Source of the DNA: Sporolituus thermophilus DSM 23256
GTDB taxonomy: Bacteria > Bacillota > Negativicutes > Sporomusales > Thermosinaceae
Assembly: GCF_900102435.1 (NCBI RefSeq)
Contig: NZ_FNBU01000010.1
Coordinates: 1 to 64,000, forward strand
Length of the DNA stretch: 64,000 nucleotides
Direction of reading: 5' to 3'
Shown here: one piece after another, positions 24,818 through 33,177 of the stretch
Position numbering within the stretch: the stretch's first letter is position 1
Layout: each line of letters starts with the position of its first letter
Notes under the pieces: generated by a model
The model's input: the letters and a program-made list of their open reading frames with translations, nothing else
Databases searched by the model: none
What the model was told of the DNA's origin: nothing
Position numbers and translations under genes: made by a program

Positions 24818-25285
24818 TTATCGGTACTCTTTATCAATAATGGCCCGAAACTCGGCCCGGGCTGCCGCAAACCGCTGCTCCGCCAGGCGCCGGGCCTTAG
24901 CATCGGCCGGATTATCGGCGGCGTCGGCCGCATACTTGCACCAGGCTTCGGCAAGGTCCAGGGCATAGACGAAGTCTTCCGCCAAGGCGCCCTTATAAAA
25001 CAGGGCAGCGTGTTTTAACCGGTTAAATTCATACTGCCCCTCCCAATAAATGTCCGCGGCCCGGCCTGGCGACCGCGCCTGGAGCGCGGCCCCCTCGCGG
25101 GCGATACGTTCCATGAGCGCCAGCATTGCGCCAGCGCTTTCATCGGCGAAAGCATTGTCTTCGTCTGTATAAGTATATGGCGTCAACCGGTAAAGGTAGC
25201 CGGCGGCCGTAAGGAGAACCATTATTATCAGCAAACTCACGATAAACCGGCCCACAGGCCCACCGCCTTTGTCTGATAAGATCAC
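24818..25285 (-). CDS. membrane-anchored hypothetical protein
   Basis: Up to 155 aa. It has one N-terminal transmembrane segment (RFIVSLLIIMVLLTAAGYLY, ~13-32) and an exported helical domain rich in Ala, Glu and Arg. The start is uncertain: a GTG at 25285 is used here, but a GTG at 25255 is also possible. I do not recognise a family. It is followed closely by the phosphoribosyltransferase gene. Confidence 0.6.
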   Translation of the reverse strand: MILSDKGGGPVGRFIVSLLIIMVLLTAAGYLYRLTPYTYTDEDNAFADESAGAMLALMERIAREGAALQARSPGRAADIYWEGQYEFNRLKHAALFYKGALAEDFVYALDLAEAWCKYAADAADNPADAKARRLAEQRFAAARAEFRAIIDKEYR

Positions 25286-25334
25286 CTATAGCATCTGCAT
25301 TCGGGCCGCCGGCTAATTCGTGGTATTTTTCGCT

Positions 25335-25369
25335 AAAAAATAGTCCCGGGTCACAACGTGTAACCCGGG
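25335..25369 (-). terminator. second terminator after the tRNA cluster
   Basis: CCCGGGTTACA/TGTGACCCGGG hairpin on the minus strand followed by ACTATTTTTT. It lies ~5 bp past the first terminator of the tRNA transcript. Confidence 0.75.
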
Positions 25370-25373
25370 GTGC

Positions 25374-25401
25374 AAAAAACCGCTCCTCGCATGAGGAGCG
25401 G
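25374..25401 (-). terminator. first terminator after the tRNA cluster
   Basis: CCGCTCCTC-ATGC-GAGGAGCGG followed by TTTTTT on the minus strand, 7 bp after the end of tRNA-Phe. Confidence 0.9.
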
Positions 25402-25407
25402 CCGAGG

Positions 25408-25483
<76 letters not shown>

Positions 25484-25488
25484 ATATA

Positions 25489-25564
25489 TGGCGACCCCGA
25501 TGGGACTTGAACCCACGATCTCCGCCGTGACAGGGCGGCATGTTAACCACTACACCACGGGGCC
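25489..25564 (-). tRNA. tRNA-Asp (GTC)
   Basis: Acceptor GGCCCCG with CGGGGTC, anticodon loop CTGTCAC (GTC), encoded CCA. It matches the copy at 36507-36582. Confidence 0.95.
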
Positions 25565-25574
25565 ATAGACGAGT

Positions 25575-25649
25575 TGGTGACCCGTAGGGGATTCGAACCC
25601 CTGTTACCGCCGTGAAAGGGCGGTGTCTTAACCGCTTGACCAACGGGCC
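25575..25649 (-). tRNA. tRNA-Glu (TTC)
   Basis: A 75-nt cloverleaf, anticodon loop CTTTCAC (TTC), encoded CCA. It is first in the Glu-Asp-Phe transcript and matches the copy at 36706-36780. Confidence 0.95.
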
Positions 25650-25722
25650 TTGTATGGTTGATATCAGAAGGACGAATAAACTCTGGCATCTTGCGTCAAC
25701 ACCCGAGCATACCGCGAAAATT

Positions 25723-25751
25723 ATTATAACCCAATCCGTCACATTTGGCAA
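25723..25751 (-). promoter_or_regulatory. promoter of the tRNA-Glu-Asp-Phe cluster
   Basis: On the minus strand TTGCCA and TATAAT are spaced by 17 bp, about 75 bp before tRNA-Glu. Confidence 0.8.
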
Positions 25752-25775
25752 TACCTTATGTAAAAATATCACATG

Positions 25776-25982
25776 TCAGTGACAACTCTGTTTTTCTGTT
25801 TCGGAATTTTTCCCGGTAAGCTCGGTCTCTTTACCTGTTTGATTTCCGCCACAGCAGCCAGATTTATGACCATTTGATTTACTTGAGCCATGGCTATGTC
25901 CGCCGCAGCATCCTCCAAACCGCATCATTAAAAACATTACACCAAAGATGAGCCCATACTGTATGATATCCTGCCATTCCAT
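25776..25982 (-). CDS. small Cys/His-rich membrane protein of the copper regulon
   Basis: A 68-aa protein. A short hydrophobic N-terminus (IIQYGLIFGVMFLMMRFG, ~6-23) is followed by metal-ligand clusters GGCCGGHSHGSS and SGCCGGNQ, then a charged tail ending KQSCH. This looks like a membrane-tethered soft-metal binder. No known family name is certain. TAAGGAGGG supports the start. Its promoter carries a copy of the 11-bp-periodic operator shared by the copper resistance genes (26024-26046), so it is probably induced with them. Confidence 0.7.
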   Translation of the reverse strand: MEWQDIIQYGLIFGVMFLMMRFGGCCGGHSHGSSKSNGHKSGCCGGNQTGKETELTGKNSETEKQSCH

Positions 25983-26023
25983 GTGACAGCCCTCCTTATT
26001 TGCTGTTTGACTATAATATAACA

Positions 26024-26046
26024 GAAAAACTTGAAAAACTTATGAA
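26024..26046 (-). promoter_or_regulatory. copper-regulon operator 1
   Basis: On the minus strand TTCATAAGTTT and TTCAAGTTTTT are 11-bp-periodic direct repeats. They lie just upstream of a TATATTATA -10 region of the gene at 25776-25982. Confidence 0.7.
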
Positions 26047-26107
26047 GAATATTTGTTTTTATTGTGAACTTTTACTATATCCGCTTATTTTATTTTGCGC
26101 CGTATTA

Positions 26108-26156
26108 TAAAAACGGCCGGACAACCCTCTACCTGAAAGGTTATCCGGCTGTTTTT
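26108..26156. terminator. bidirectional terminator
   Basis: AACGGCCGGA and TCCGGCTGTTTTT pair with an inner CC/GG step. It ends the gene at 26169-26360. Confidence 0.75.
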
Positions 26157-26168
26157 ACCCTTGCCCTA

Positions 26169-26360
26169 TTAACCGTGATGGCTGGAGTGCTCGTTTCCGC
26201 CTTGCGGTGCATCTGCCGGCGGCTTTTGTTGCTCTTGGCTGGTAGTTTGATCAGCAGTCTGGGCGGCGGCAAATACCGGCGTCAGCGTAGGACTCACGAC
26301 CGCACCAAAGACAAAGGCAGCCACCAGAGCAGCAAATAGAGTTTTGGTAATCCTCTTCAT
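26169..26360 (-). CDS. small exported His-rich protein
   Basis: A 63-aa protein with a signal peptide (MKRITKTLFAALVAAFVFGA ... VFAA, cleavage after ~residue 33) and a short polar mature part rich in Gln and ending EHSSHHG. It is likely a periplasmic metal-binding peptide. The ATG at 26360 has GGGAGGAATT. The operator at 26429-26456 places it in the copper regulon. No named family. Confidence 0.65.
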   Translation of the reverse strand: MKRITKTLFAALVAAFVFGAVVSPTLTPVFAAAQTADQTTSQEQQKPPADAPQGGNEHSSHHG

Positions 26361-26428
26361 TGCAATTCCTCCCACTTGCGTAATTGAGCCGTTCTAAGTA
26401 TATACTAGCAAACGAATTTGGATTTTTA

Positions 26429-26456
26429 ATGAAAAAATTATGAAGAAATCGTGAAG
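26429..26456 (-). promoter_or_regulatory. copper-regulon operator 2
   Basis: On the minus strand: TTCACGATTTC, TTCATAATTTT, TTCATT in 11-bp steps, upstream of the small exported protein gene at 26169-26360. Confidence 0.75.
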
Positions 26457-26484
26457 TTACACGCCATAATACAATTACTTCTCC

Positions 26485-27027
26485 TCAAATAACTCTTTTT
26501 GCGCCGTAATATCGTCTGACAAAATAGTCATCCTTCATATCACCAATTGCGACGACACCCTGCGACCACGAGGTATGAATAAATTTATCAGCGCCAATAT
26601 ATATTCCCACATGTGAGGCTCCTGGCTCATAGGTAGTAAAGAACACCAAGTCGCCGGGCTCTAGCACAGATTTAGCTACTGGCTGTCCCACGAGAAACTG
26701 CCGGTCTGCTGTCCGCGGCAAGCTTACACCGGCCTGCCGAAATACATACTGAACTAATCCTGAACAATCGAATCCTTGCCCAGGACTTGCACCGCCCCAT
26801 ACTACCGGTTGCCCCAGCATTGTTTTGGCTATGGAAATAATTGCCTGGTTCTTCCCCGGCGCCTTTGCGGGCACTATCTCCTCCGGGGCAGGCAGCACGG
26901 CCTCGTTGATGATAGAATCTAGTGTTTTAAGAAAATTATCATATGTAGTGGCAGCAGGGACGGCCATCGCCGTCCCTGTGCTGCCTAGAGTCACCGCAAA
27001 TACTACAGCGATTATTAGTTGTCGCAT
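26485..27027 (-). CDS. exported NlpC/P60 peptidoglycan hydrolase
   Basis: A 180-aa protein with a signal peptide (LIIAVVFAVTLGSTGTAMAV) and an NlpC/P60 domain. The catalytic Cys is in FDCSGLVQYV (~85), the His in GASHVGIYIG (~137), and the third polar residue near FIHTSW. It cleaves cell-wall stem peptides. It starts 16 bp after cusA, so it appears to be the last gene of the efflux operon. It may open the peptidoglycan for assembly of the trans-envelope complex; that role is inferred from position only. The ATG at 27027 has an AGGGTGA site; a longer start at 27096 would overlap cusA. Confidence 0.85.
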   Translation of the reverse strand: MRQLIIAVVFAVTLGSTGTAMAVPAATTYDNFLKTLDSIINEAVLPAPEEIVPAKAPGKNQAIISIAKTMLGQPVVWGGASPGQGFDCSGLVQYVFRQAGVSLPRTADRQFLVGQPVAKSVLEPGDLVFFTTYEPGASHVGIYIGADKFIHTSWSQGVVAIGDMKDDYFVRRYYGAKRVI

Positions 27028-27043
27028 AATGTCACCCTGATTA

Positions 27044-30000
27044 TTACATATTCTGGTGCGAAGAAGCTTTAGCCAGCAGTCGGTCTTTCCAAACATAGTA
27101 AATACTTGGCAGTACCACCAGGGTTAAGATGGTAGAGGTAACCAGGCCGCCCACCACGACGAGCGCCATGGGACGCTGGATCTCGGAACCTGTTCCGGTG
27201 GAAAAGATTAGGGGAAACAAACCAAGGCTAGCCACGAGCGCAGTCATCATAACCGGACGGAAACGGTCAAGGGCGCCTTGCAGTACTGCTTCTTCTAAGG
27301 GCTTATCTTTTAGCAGACGGTTAATATGGTCTACCATGATAACACCGTTTTGCACCGCTATGCCAAAGAGGGCAATAAAGCCTACTGCTACAGCTACAGT
27401 TATATAGGTGTCGGTAAGATAGATGGCCACAATACCGCCAACCAAGGAAAACGGAACATTGAGCATAATGAGCAGTGCATCCCCAACAGAGTTAAAGGAC
27501 ATGTAGAGCAGGAAGAAGGTTAAGAGGATTACCGCCGGAATTACCAGAGCCAGACGCTCTTTTGCCCGTTGCTGATTTTCGTATTGACCGGCCCACTTAT
27601 AGTAATAACCGGGTGGCAGCTCAACCTTTTCCTTTATTACTTTTGATGCTTCATTCACGAAGCTTACTATGTCCCGGTCGCGGACATTCAGCTGAATGAT
27701 AACCCGGTAGATGCCGTTTTCGCTGCTGATCATAGACGGACCATCAACAACGCGAAACTGGGCTACTTCCCCAAGCGGAACATATGCGCCGGAAGCCGGT
27801 GCAGCGAAAGCTGCGGCAGCGCCAGCACCCATTCCGCCCATACCGCCGCCAGCGCTGCCAGTCTTGGCACTGCCGCCGGCTGTTACAGGTATGAGAATAT
27901 TTCGCATGGCATCAATGTTTTCCCGGTTATCCCGGTTATAGCGCAGCAGGATATCAAACCGTTTTTTCCCTTCGATTGTCGTCGTTGCCACCCGCCCGCC
28001 GATCGCCATTTCAATTGCGTCTTCCACATCGTTAATGTTAAGACCATAGCGGGCAACCTTTTCCCGGTCGACATGAATTTCGAGATATGGTGCGCCAAAT
28101 ATCCGCTCGGCCAAGAGATCACTTACTCCTGGTACGGTGGCTAGCGCTTTTTCGATTTCGAATGCTTTTTGCTGGAGTACATTTAAGTCATCACCATACA
28201 ATTTAATCCCTACATCTGTACGCACGCCGCTGGTTAGCATTGCGAGCCGCCCGGCAATTGGCTGGGTAAAGGCCAGATTTAAGCCAGGCAGACTTGATAA
28301 TTTGACCATCATCTCTTGTTCAATGTCAGCCTTGGTTATGCCCAGGCGCCACTGTTCTTTTGGTTTTAGGGTGACAATGGTTTCAATCATATTGATCGGG
28401 GCCGGGTCTAGTGCGGTGTCAGCCCGGCCAACTTTACCGACCGACATTTCGACTTCGGGAATTTCCATGATGATTTTATCCATCTTTTTGGCTGCATCCA
28501 CCGCTTCGGTAAGGGAAACAGACGGCAGCATCGTCGGCATCACCAGGAAAGTCCCCTCATCTAAAGCCGGCATAAACGACGTTCCCAGGAATGGTAATAG
28601 GGCAAAACCGGCAATCATGATGGCGAGCGCTGCCGCAATAGTGGCGGTGCGAAGCTTAAGCGCTGTTTTTAATATCGGCAGATAGAGTTGATGCAGCTTG
28701 CGCACTACCCATGTCTCTTCTTCCTTGATTTTGCCCCGCAGCAAGATAGTGCAAAGTACAGGAACTAAGGTAAAGGCGAGTAGCAGTGAACCTGACATGG
28801 CGAACGTCTTGGTCCACGCCATCGGCGTATAGAGTTTGCCCTCGGTTCCAGTCATGGTAAACACGGGCAGGAAGGTCACTATGATTATGGTGATAGAGAA
28901 GAAGATCGGGCCGGCCACTTCCTTTGCCGCTTCTAACGTCACATCAATAATGTTATGCTTGCCGCCGTCTTCAGCGAGGTGGCGGTAAACATTTTCGACC
29001 ATTACGATGGCCGCATCTGTCATAACCCCAATCCCAATAGCAATGCCGCCGAGGGACATTAGGTTAGCGGAAAGATGGATTTGCTTCATTAAGATGAAGG
29101 CAATTAAGATGCCTATTGGGATTGCGCTAGTAACAATAATGCTTGAACGGAAATTTCCTAAAAAGAGGAATACAATGATTGATACGAGCAGAAATTCTTC
29201 GACAAGCGCTCTTGTTAAGGTGCTAACCGCCTTTTGGACCAGCTCGGTCTGGTCGTAGTAGGGCACTATTTTCATCCCTTGGGGCAAGGTCGACTGAATT
29301 TCGGCTATCTTGGCCTTGGCCCGCGCGATAACCTCCAGCGCGTTTTCACCTGACCGCTGAACGACAATGCCGCCTGCCGCCTCATTGCCAAACTTGGTTA
29401 AAACGCCACGACGAAAATCAGGACCGATGGTAACCCGGGCTACGTCTTTGACATATACTGGTATATTGTTGTTTTGCGTGATGACAATATTATTGATATC
29501 ATCGACTGATTGGACAAGGCCAAGACCGCGGATCACGTATTCCTGACCGTTTTGTTCTACTACTTTCGCCCCGATATTGGCGTTATTGGCGCTTATTGCG
29601 CCATATACCTGGCTAACACCAACTTTATAGGCCTTTAATAAATCCGGGTCTAAATTTACTTGATACTGAAGAACATACCCGCCAATACTTGGCACCTCAG
29701 CAACCCCGGGTACAGCACTAAGCTGAGGTTTGATAAAAAACTCCTGGATAGTACGCAGTTCGGCCAAATTGTGCCGATCGCTCTCAACAGTATACATGAA
29801 TACTTGGCCCATTGGGGTACTTACCGGCCCTAAGGTGGGCTGTACCCCCCGAGGCAACCTTGGAATAGCTTGCTGAATTTTTTCGGCGACCACCTGCCGG
29901 GCAAAATACGTATCCACGCCGTCTTCAAAAATAACAGTAATCATGGACAACCCAAAGGAAGACGATGAGCGTACTTGTTTTACATTTGGCAGGCCCCTCA

Positions 30001-30217
30001 GCGCCGTCTCGAGCGGATAAGTTACCTGGTCCTGCACCTCCTGCGGACCACGGCCCATCCAATCAGACATAACCAGTACCTGGTTTTCACTTAAGTCCGG
30101 GAAGGCATCGATCGGCATATCTTTCAGGGCAAACCCGCCCCACAGAATTGTAAATACGGTTAGGGCGACAATAATTACACGATTATGTAGCGAAAACTCG
30201 ATTAATTTATTTAGCAT
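27044..30217 (-). CDS. cusA: CusA-type heavy-metal RND efflux pump
   Basis: A 1,057-aa HME-RND transporter with 12 transmembrane segments and two large periplasmic loops. Proton-relay acidic residues lie in the TM4 region (IAIGIGVMTDAAIVMVENVY). GRADTALDPAPINMIET is a conserved HME signature. The Met in AGRLAMLTSGVRT aligns with a substrate Met of E. coli CusA, where CzcA pumps lack it, which favours Cu+/Ag+. An unusual Gly/Ala-rich insertion (GGGMGGMGAGAAAAFAAPAS) sits in the second periplasmic loop near residue 800. It follows cusB by 11 bp, in the order cusC'-cusB-cusA-NlpC. Confidence 0.9.
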   Translation of the reverse strand: MLNKLIEFSLHNRVIIVALTVFTILWGGFALKDMPIDAFPDLSENQVLVMSDWMGRGPQEVQDQVTYPLETALRGLPNVKQVRSSSSFGLSMITVIFEDGVDTYFARQVVAEKIQQAIPRLPRGVQPTLGPVSTPMGQVFMYTVESDRHNLAELRTIQEFFIKPQLSAVPGVAEVPSIGGYVLQYQVNLDPDLLKAYKVGVSQVYGAISANNANIGAKVVEQNGQEYVIRGLGLVQSVDDINNIVITQNNNIPVYVKDVARVTIGPDFRRGVLTKFGNEAAGGIVVQRSGENALEVIARAKAKIAEIQSTLPQGMKIVPYYDQTELVQKAVSTLTRALVEEFLLVSIIVFLFLGNFRSSIIVTSAIPIGILIAFILMKQIHLSANLMSLGGIAIGIGVMTDAAIVMVENVYRHLAEDGGKHNIIDVTLEAAKEVAGPIFFSITIIIVTFLPVFTMTGTEGKLYTPMAWTKTFAMSGSLLLAFTLVPVLCTILLRGKIKEEETWVVRKLHQLYLPILKTALKLRTATIAAALAIMIAGFALLPFLGTSFMPALDEGTFLVMPTMLPSVSLTEAVDAAKKMDKIIMEIPEVEMSVGKVGRADTALDPAPINMIETIVTLKPKEQWRLGITKADIEQEMMVKLSSLPGLNLAFTQPIAGRLAMLTSGVRTDVGIKLYGDDLNVLQQKAFEIEKALATVPGVSDLLAERIFGAPYLEIHVDREKVARYGLNINDVEDAIEMAIGGRVATTTIEGKKRFDILLRYNRDNRENIDAMRNILIPVTAGGSAKTGSAGGGMGGMGAGAAAAFAAPASGAYVPLGEVAQFRVVDGPSMISSENGIYRVIIQLNVRDRDIVSFVNEASKVIKEKVELPPGYYYKWAGQYENQQRAKERLALVIPAVILLTFFLLYMSFNSVGDALLIMLNVPFSLVGGIVAIYLTDTYITVAVAVGFIALFGIAVQNGVIMVDHINRLLKDKPLEEAVLQGALDRFRPVMMTALVASLGLFPLIFSTGTGSEIQRPMALVVVGGLVTSTILTLVVLPSIYYVWKDRLLAKASSHQNM

Positions 30218-30228
30218 AGCTTATCCCC

Positions 30229-31494
30229 CTAGTGACCGGCATGCTCGCCGCCAGCTTTGCCAGAAGGCGCAGGGTTTGCTGGAACTTGCGGCACGGCCGC
30301 AGGCTGAGCGGCTTGCGGTTTTCCGCCACCGCCATGGCCCGCATGGCTGCCAAAATTGCCTAATTGCGTTTGCGAATCGATTAGGAAGGTTGCTGCCGTC
30401 ACCACAACCTCACCAGGTTGGAGGCCTGATAGGACTTGTATGTAACCGTTTGCTTCCTGGCCAATTACAATATCGCGCTTAACGAAGGTATCTTCCCCTT
30501 GGGCAACAAAGACTATCTTCCGTTTACCGGTATCAAGCAAGCTTGAAGCTGGTATAACCACTGTTTCACCCAGTGGCACTTTAATGGTGGCTTGGGCAAA
30601 CATGTTGGGCTTGAGCTTGCCAGCTGGATTAGCCATCTCGACCCTTACCTTAACGGTGCGGGTAGCATCGTCAAGCACAGGATTTATAAAACTAACTACC
30701 CCTGTAAAAGTTTCGCCGGGATAGGCTGGGGTCGTAACTGTAACGGTTTGACCGACCTGTACGTTTGCTACATCTTTTTCATACAGATCAACATAGAGCC
30801 ACACTGATGATAAATCGGAAACAGCGTAGAGTTTTTCACCCGGCATGATGTAAGCGCCGGGCAGAACTTGCTTTTCGAGCACGGTGCCGCCGAATTGGGC
30901 GCGAACGGCCATATGCGTATTAGGCTGCCTGGTATGGGCAATATGCTCTATGTCTTGAGCCGGTACGCCTAAAAGTTCGAGTTTGCGGCGCGCCGCTTGC
31001 AGCAGTTGGTTATTCATCTGCACGATGTCGCGGCTCGCGCCGCGCAGTTTATCCACCGTATCTATCGCCAGGATGTATTCTTCTTGGGCGGCAATATAGT
31101 CGGGACTGTAGACGGCGGCAATTACCTGGCCGGGCTCAATATACTCCCCCTCAGCAGTGACGTATAGTTCATCGACACGGCCCATTACCCGGGAGGTGAT
31201 ATAGGCCCGGCCATTTTCGTTAATGGCAATTTTGCCTGTCGTCCGAATTTCTTTCGTTAGCGCCTTTTTCTCTACCACCGCCGTTTGTACCCCAGCAAGT
31301 TGGCGAGCCTTGGCGTCAAGCACTACCTTCTCCCCGTCTACTTTAACTGCGGCAGCACTACCGCCATGTCCGGCATGGGTTGCCGCCGCTGGTATTTGTT
31401 TGTGAGAGTTATAGTAGGCAAAAGCCCCTCCGGCAATTACGGCTACCGCTACGCCGGCAATTATGATTTTTTTCTTATGTGTGCTGTCCACCAT
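30229..31494 (-). CDS. cusB: CusB-type membrane fusion protein
   Basis: A 421-aa RND adaptor protein. It has an N-terminal signal/anchor (IIIAGVAVAVIAGGAFAYY), a His-rich stretch (AATHAGHGGSAA), barrel-sandwich and helical hairpin domains (~85-220), a beta-barrel (VQVGQTVTVTTPAYPGET) and a His-rich C-terminus (SHAGHGGGGK ... GEHAGH). The adaptor links CusA to the outer-membrane channel and can hand over metal. The histidine tails suggest metal capture. AGGAGG precedes the start. It lies 11 bp from cusA and 15 bp from the TolC-type gene. Confidence 0.9.
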   Translation of the reverse strand: MVDSTHKKKIIIAGVAVAVIAGGAFAYYNSHKQIPAAATHAGHGGSAAAVKVDGEKVVLDAKARQLAGVQTAVVEKKALTKEIRTTGKIAINENGRAYITSRVMGRVDELYVTAEGEYIEPGQVIAAVYSPDYIAAQEEYILAIDTVDKLRGASRDIVQMNNQLLQAARRKLELLGVPAQDIEHIAHTRQPNTHMAVRAQFGGTVLEKQVLPGAYIMPGEKLYAVSDLSSVWLYVDLYEKDVANVQVGQTVTVTTPAYPGETFTGVVSFINPVLDDATRTVKVRVEMANPAGKLKPNMFAQATIKVPLGETVVIPASSLLDTGKRKIVFVAQGEDTFVKRDIVIGQEANGYIQVLSGLQPGEVVVTAATFLIDSQTQLGNFGSHAGHGGGGKPQAAQPAAVPQVPANPAPSGKAGGEHAGH

Positions 31495-31509
31495 TGTTCC
31501 TCCTAGTCT

Positions 31510-32136
31510 TTATTTAATTTTTGTTATATCAACGTTGACAAATAAGGGTTTACCCACTGCTTTTTCCAAATTGGCTATGGCCTTTTCATAATCTACTTTT
31601 GCTTTATATAAACCTAGTTTGGCGTTACGTAACGTGTTCACGGCCTCAAGCACGGTCATGAAATCGGTCTTGCCATTGGTATAGCTAACAGTTGCCGCCT
31701 GATATGTCTGCTCGGCTTGAGGAATAATAGTGTTTTTATAAAGGTCAATTTGCCGCCAGCTTGCCTGGGCATCGGCAAGCGCCATTTGTACGTCCAGTTC
31801 GGTCATGTTTTTCATGTTAGTGAGGGCTGCCTCAGCTGCCGCTAAATTGGCCTCAGCGGCTTTAATGTCAGCCTTAATCTTATTACCCTGCCAGATTGGC
31901 AGCATAGCCATGATCTCGACCTTCCAGGTGGGTTTACGGTCTTCAAGCATTAGACCCATCTCAGTTTCTTCTACCATTTTTTCTTTATTGGTTTTGTAGC
32001 CTAAGGTGAACTCAAAGTCCGGTAGCTTCTGCTTGCGTGCGAGCTCAACACCGCTTTTAGCCAATCTGGGCCCTGGATTAGGTAACTTTTCTTGTTGCTT
32101 CTCTTTTTCGTCTATCGCAGCATTCAGTCTTTCCAT
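31510..32136 (-). CDS. half-length TolC-family outer-membrane efflux protein
   Basis: A 208-aa protein matching the second half of TolC/CusC-type channel proteins: LPDFEFTLGYKTNKEK, then PTWKVEIMAMLPIWQGNKIK, a long helical hairpin (AAEAALTNMKNMTELDVQMA) and LEKAVGKPL near the end. Family members are ~400-450 aa with a signal peptide; here the first half and signal are missing, yet the start has a strong AAAGGAGGG site and the promoter and operator upstream are intact. An internal deletion between the ribosome binding site and mid-gene is likely. Export and channel formation are doubtful. It is first in the cus operon. Confidence 0.8.
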   Translation of the reverse strand: MERLNAAIDEKEKQQEKLPNPGPRLAKSGVELARKQKLPDFEFTLGYKTNKEKMVEETEMGLMLEDRKPTWKVEIMAMLPIWQGNKIKADIKAAEANLAAAEAALTNMKNMTELDVQMALADAQASWRQIDLYKNTIIPQAEQTYQAATVSYTNGKTDFMTVLEAVNTLRNAKLGLYKAKVDYEKAIANLEKAVGKPLFVNVDITKIK

Positions 32137-32213
32137 AGGTCACCCTCCTTTACGACTTAAAGAAAGTGTTTATTTAATGCCTTGCTTTCTTGCTTTATAA
32201 TAGCAACATAATA

Positions 32214-32240
32214 TGAAAAACCTATGAACAAGATGTGAAA
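32214..32240 (-). promoter_or_regulatory. copper-regulon operator 3
   Basis: On the minus strand: TTCACATCTTG, TTCATAGGTTT, TTCATATTATG in 11-bp steps, followed by a TGCTATTAT extended -10. It controls the cusCBA-nlpC operon. Confidence 0.8.
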
Positions 32241-32247
32241 AAGTGAT

Positions 32248-32275
32248 AAAAAAAGAACCTGGCACCAGCCAGGCC
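32248..32275 (-). terminator. rho-independent terminator
   Basis: CCTGGC-TGGT-GCCAGG then TTCTTTTTTT on the minus strand, after the small membrane protein gene at 32386-32526. Confidence 0.85.
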
Positions 32276-32385
32276 TACGATGGATATATGAAAATGCAAA
32301 TGAATAAGTATAAGCTCATTATTGTGCGCCAGTTTCCTGATTGGACTGAAATTGTTTACAGCATTGACGCTCTATTCCACCCCGG

Positions 32386-32526
32386 CTACGAGTGCATAAC
32401 ATACAGCATGGCTACGAAAACCGCCGTCCACGCTCCCCATTGCAGTAATTTCAAAATTGCCCGTTGTACCGGCGTATAGGTTTCGCCCGTCTCTTCCGGC
32501 ATGTTCACCGGTTTATTCGGTTCCAT
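32386..32526 (-). CDS. 46-aa single-pass membrane protein
   Basis: A small protein starting MEPNKPVNMPEETGETYTPV, with one transmembrane helix near the C-terminus (LLQWGAWTAVFVAMLYVMHS). GAGGGAGGAA supports the ATG at 32526 rather than one 57 bp upstream. Operator 4 lies at its promoter, so it belongs to the copper regulon. It could be a small subunit of an envelope complex; no family is recognised. Confidence 0.65.
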   Translation of the reverse strand: MEPNKPVNMPEETGETYTPVQRAILKLLQWGAWTAVFVAMLYVMHS

Positions 32527-32581
32527 GAGTATTCCTCCCTCTGTCCGTCGCAGTACTTGGATGCTCTTATAATACCAAGTC

Positions 32582-32611
32582 ATTGTGAAGAAGCTATGAA
32601 TAAGTTGCGAA
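32582..32611 (-). promoter_or_regulatory. copper-regulon operator 4
   Basis: On the minus strand: TTCGCAACTTA, TTCATAGCTTC, TTCACAATGAC in 11-bp steps, next to a TGGTATTAT extended -10 of the 46-aa gene. Confidence 0.8.
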
Positions 32612-32633
32612 GAACTTCTGTTTTTTTAGCCTA

Positions 32634-33020
32634 TCAATGGACGATTGCATCCATATCAAGCGGTGCAGACGACACAACCTTAATCACGATACGGTATGGC
32701 AGACAGACAATCTGCTGTGGAGCCTTTTCAATCCAACCAGTTAGGACACATTCTTGAGTAGGGCAGTCAGCCTCCCGCACTCGGATGCGCCTGCCTTCTA
32801 CCTCAATAATGTCGTAACCGCCGGCTACATTAACGCGGAATTCCTGTCGATAGCCTGCACGTAGCACCACCGTTTGATATAATGCTCCATTCACCCAGAT
32901 TTCGGCCACATCACTACTGCTGGCCGAATAGGCGATTGTACTATACCCAATGCCGGCAAGGGATACTACCAGCAATATACCAATTAGCCACTTATCAGCT
33001 CGGGTCAACATAAGTACCAT
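32634..33020 (-). CDS. NusG domain II-type exported protein
   Basis: A 128-aa membrane-anchored protein. One N-terminal TM (LIGILLVVSLAGIGYSTIAY) is followed by a NusG domain II-like beta domain (COG5341): AEIWVNGALYQTVVLRAG, then YDIIEVEGRRIRVREADCPT, QECVLTGWIEKAPQQIVCLP. The Cys residues in DCPTQEC and VCLP are typical of the family. Such proteins often occur with FMN-binding or redox proteins; the function is unknown. It carries operator 5 upstream and so belongs to the copper regulon. Confidence 0.75.
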   Translation of the reverse strand: MVLMLTRADKWLIGILLVVSLAGIGYSTIAYSASSSDVAEIWVNGALYQTVVLRAGYRQEFRVNVAGGYDIIEVEGRRIRVREADCPTQECVLTGWIEKAPQQIVCLPYRIVIKVVSSAPLDMDAIVH

Positions 33021-33073
33021 CCGTCTGCCGCCCCTCGTTTTTCTCTTGTTATTGCTATTATATAAAGTTAATA

Positions 33074-33097
33074 TGAAAAAGTTATGAAGATATAAAG
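33074..33097 (-). promoter_or_regulatory. copper-regulon operator 5
   Basis: On the minus strand TTCATAACTTT and TTCATATTAAC, 11 bp apart, followed by TATATAAT of the gene at 32634-33020. Confidence 0.65.
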
Positions 33098-33098
33098 A

Positions 33099-33125
33099 AA
33101 AACCAGGATTGCTCCTGGTTTTTTG
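33099..33125. terminator. bidirectional terminator
   Basis: AACCAGGA-TTGC-TCCTGGTT with T runs on both strands. It ends the Met-rich protein gene. Confidence 0.9.
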
Positions 33126-33177
33126 TATTGCGGGTGCTTACTTATTATTGTTATTGAAATTTCCCATCATGCCGCCG

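Noticed and set aside
32243-32479. 78-codon plus-strand open frame in the copper island
   Set aside because: It starts within a terminator hairpin and overlaps the complement of a supported small gene with its own operator and binding site.
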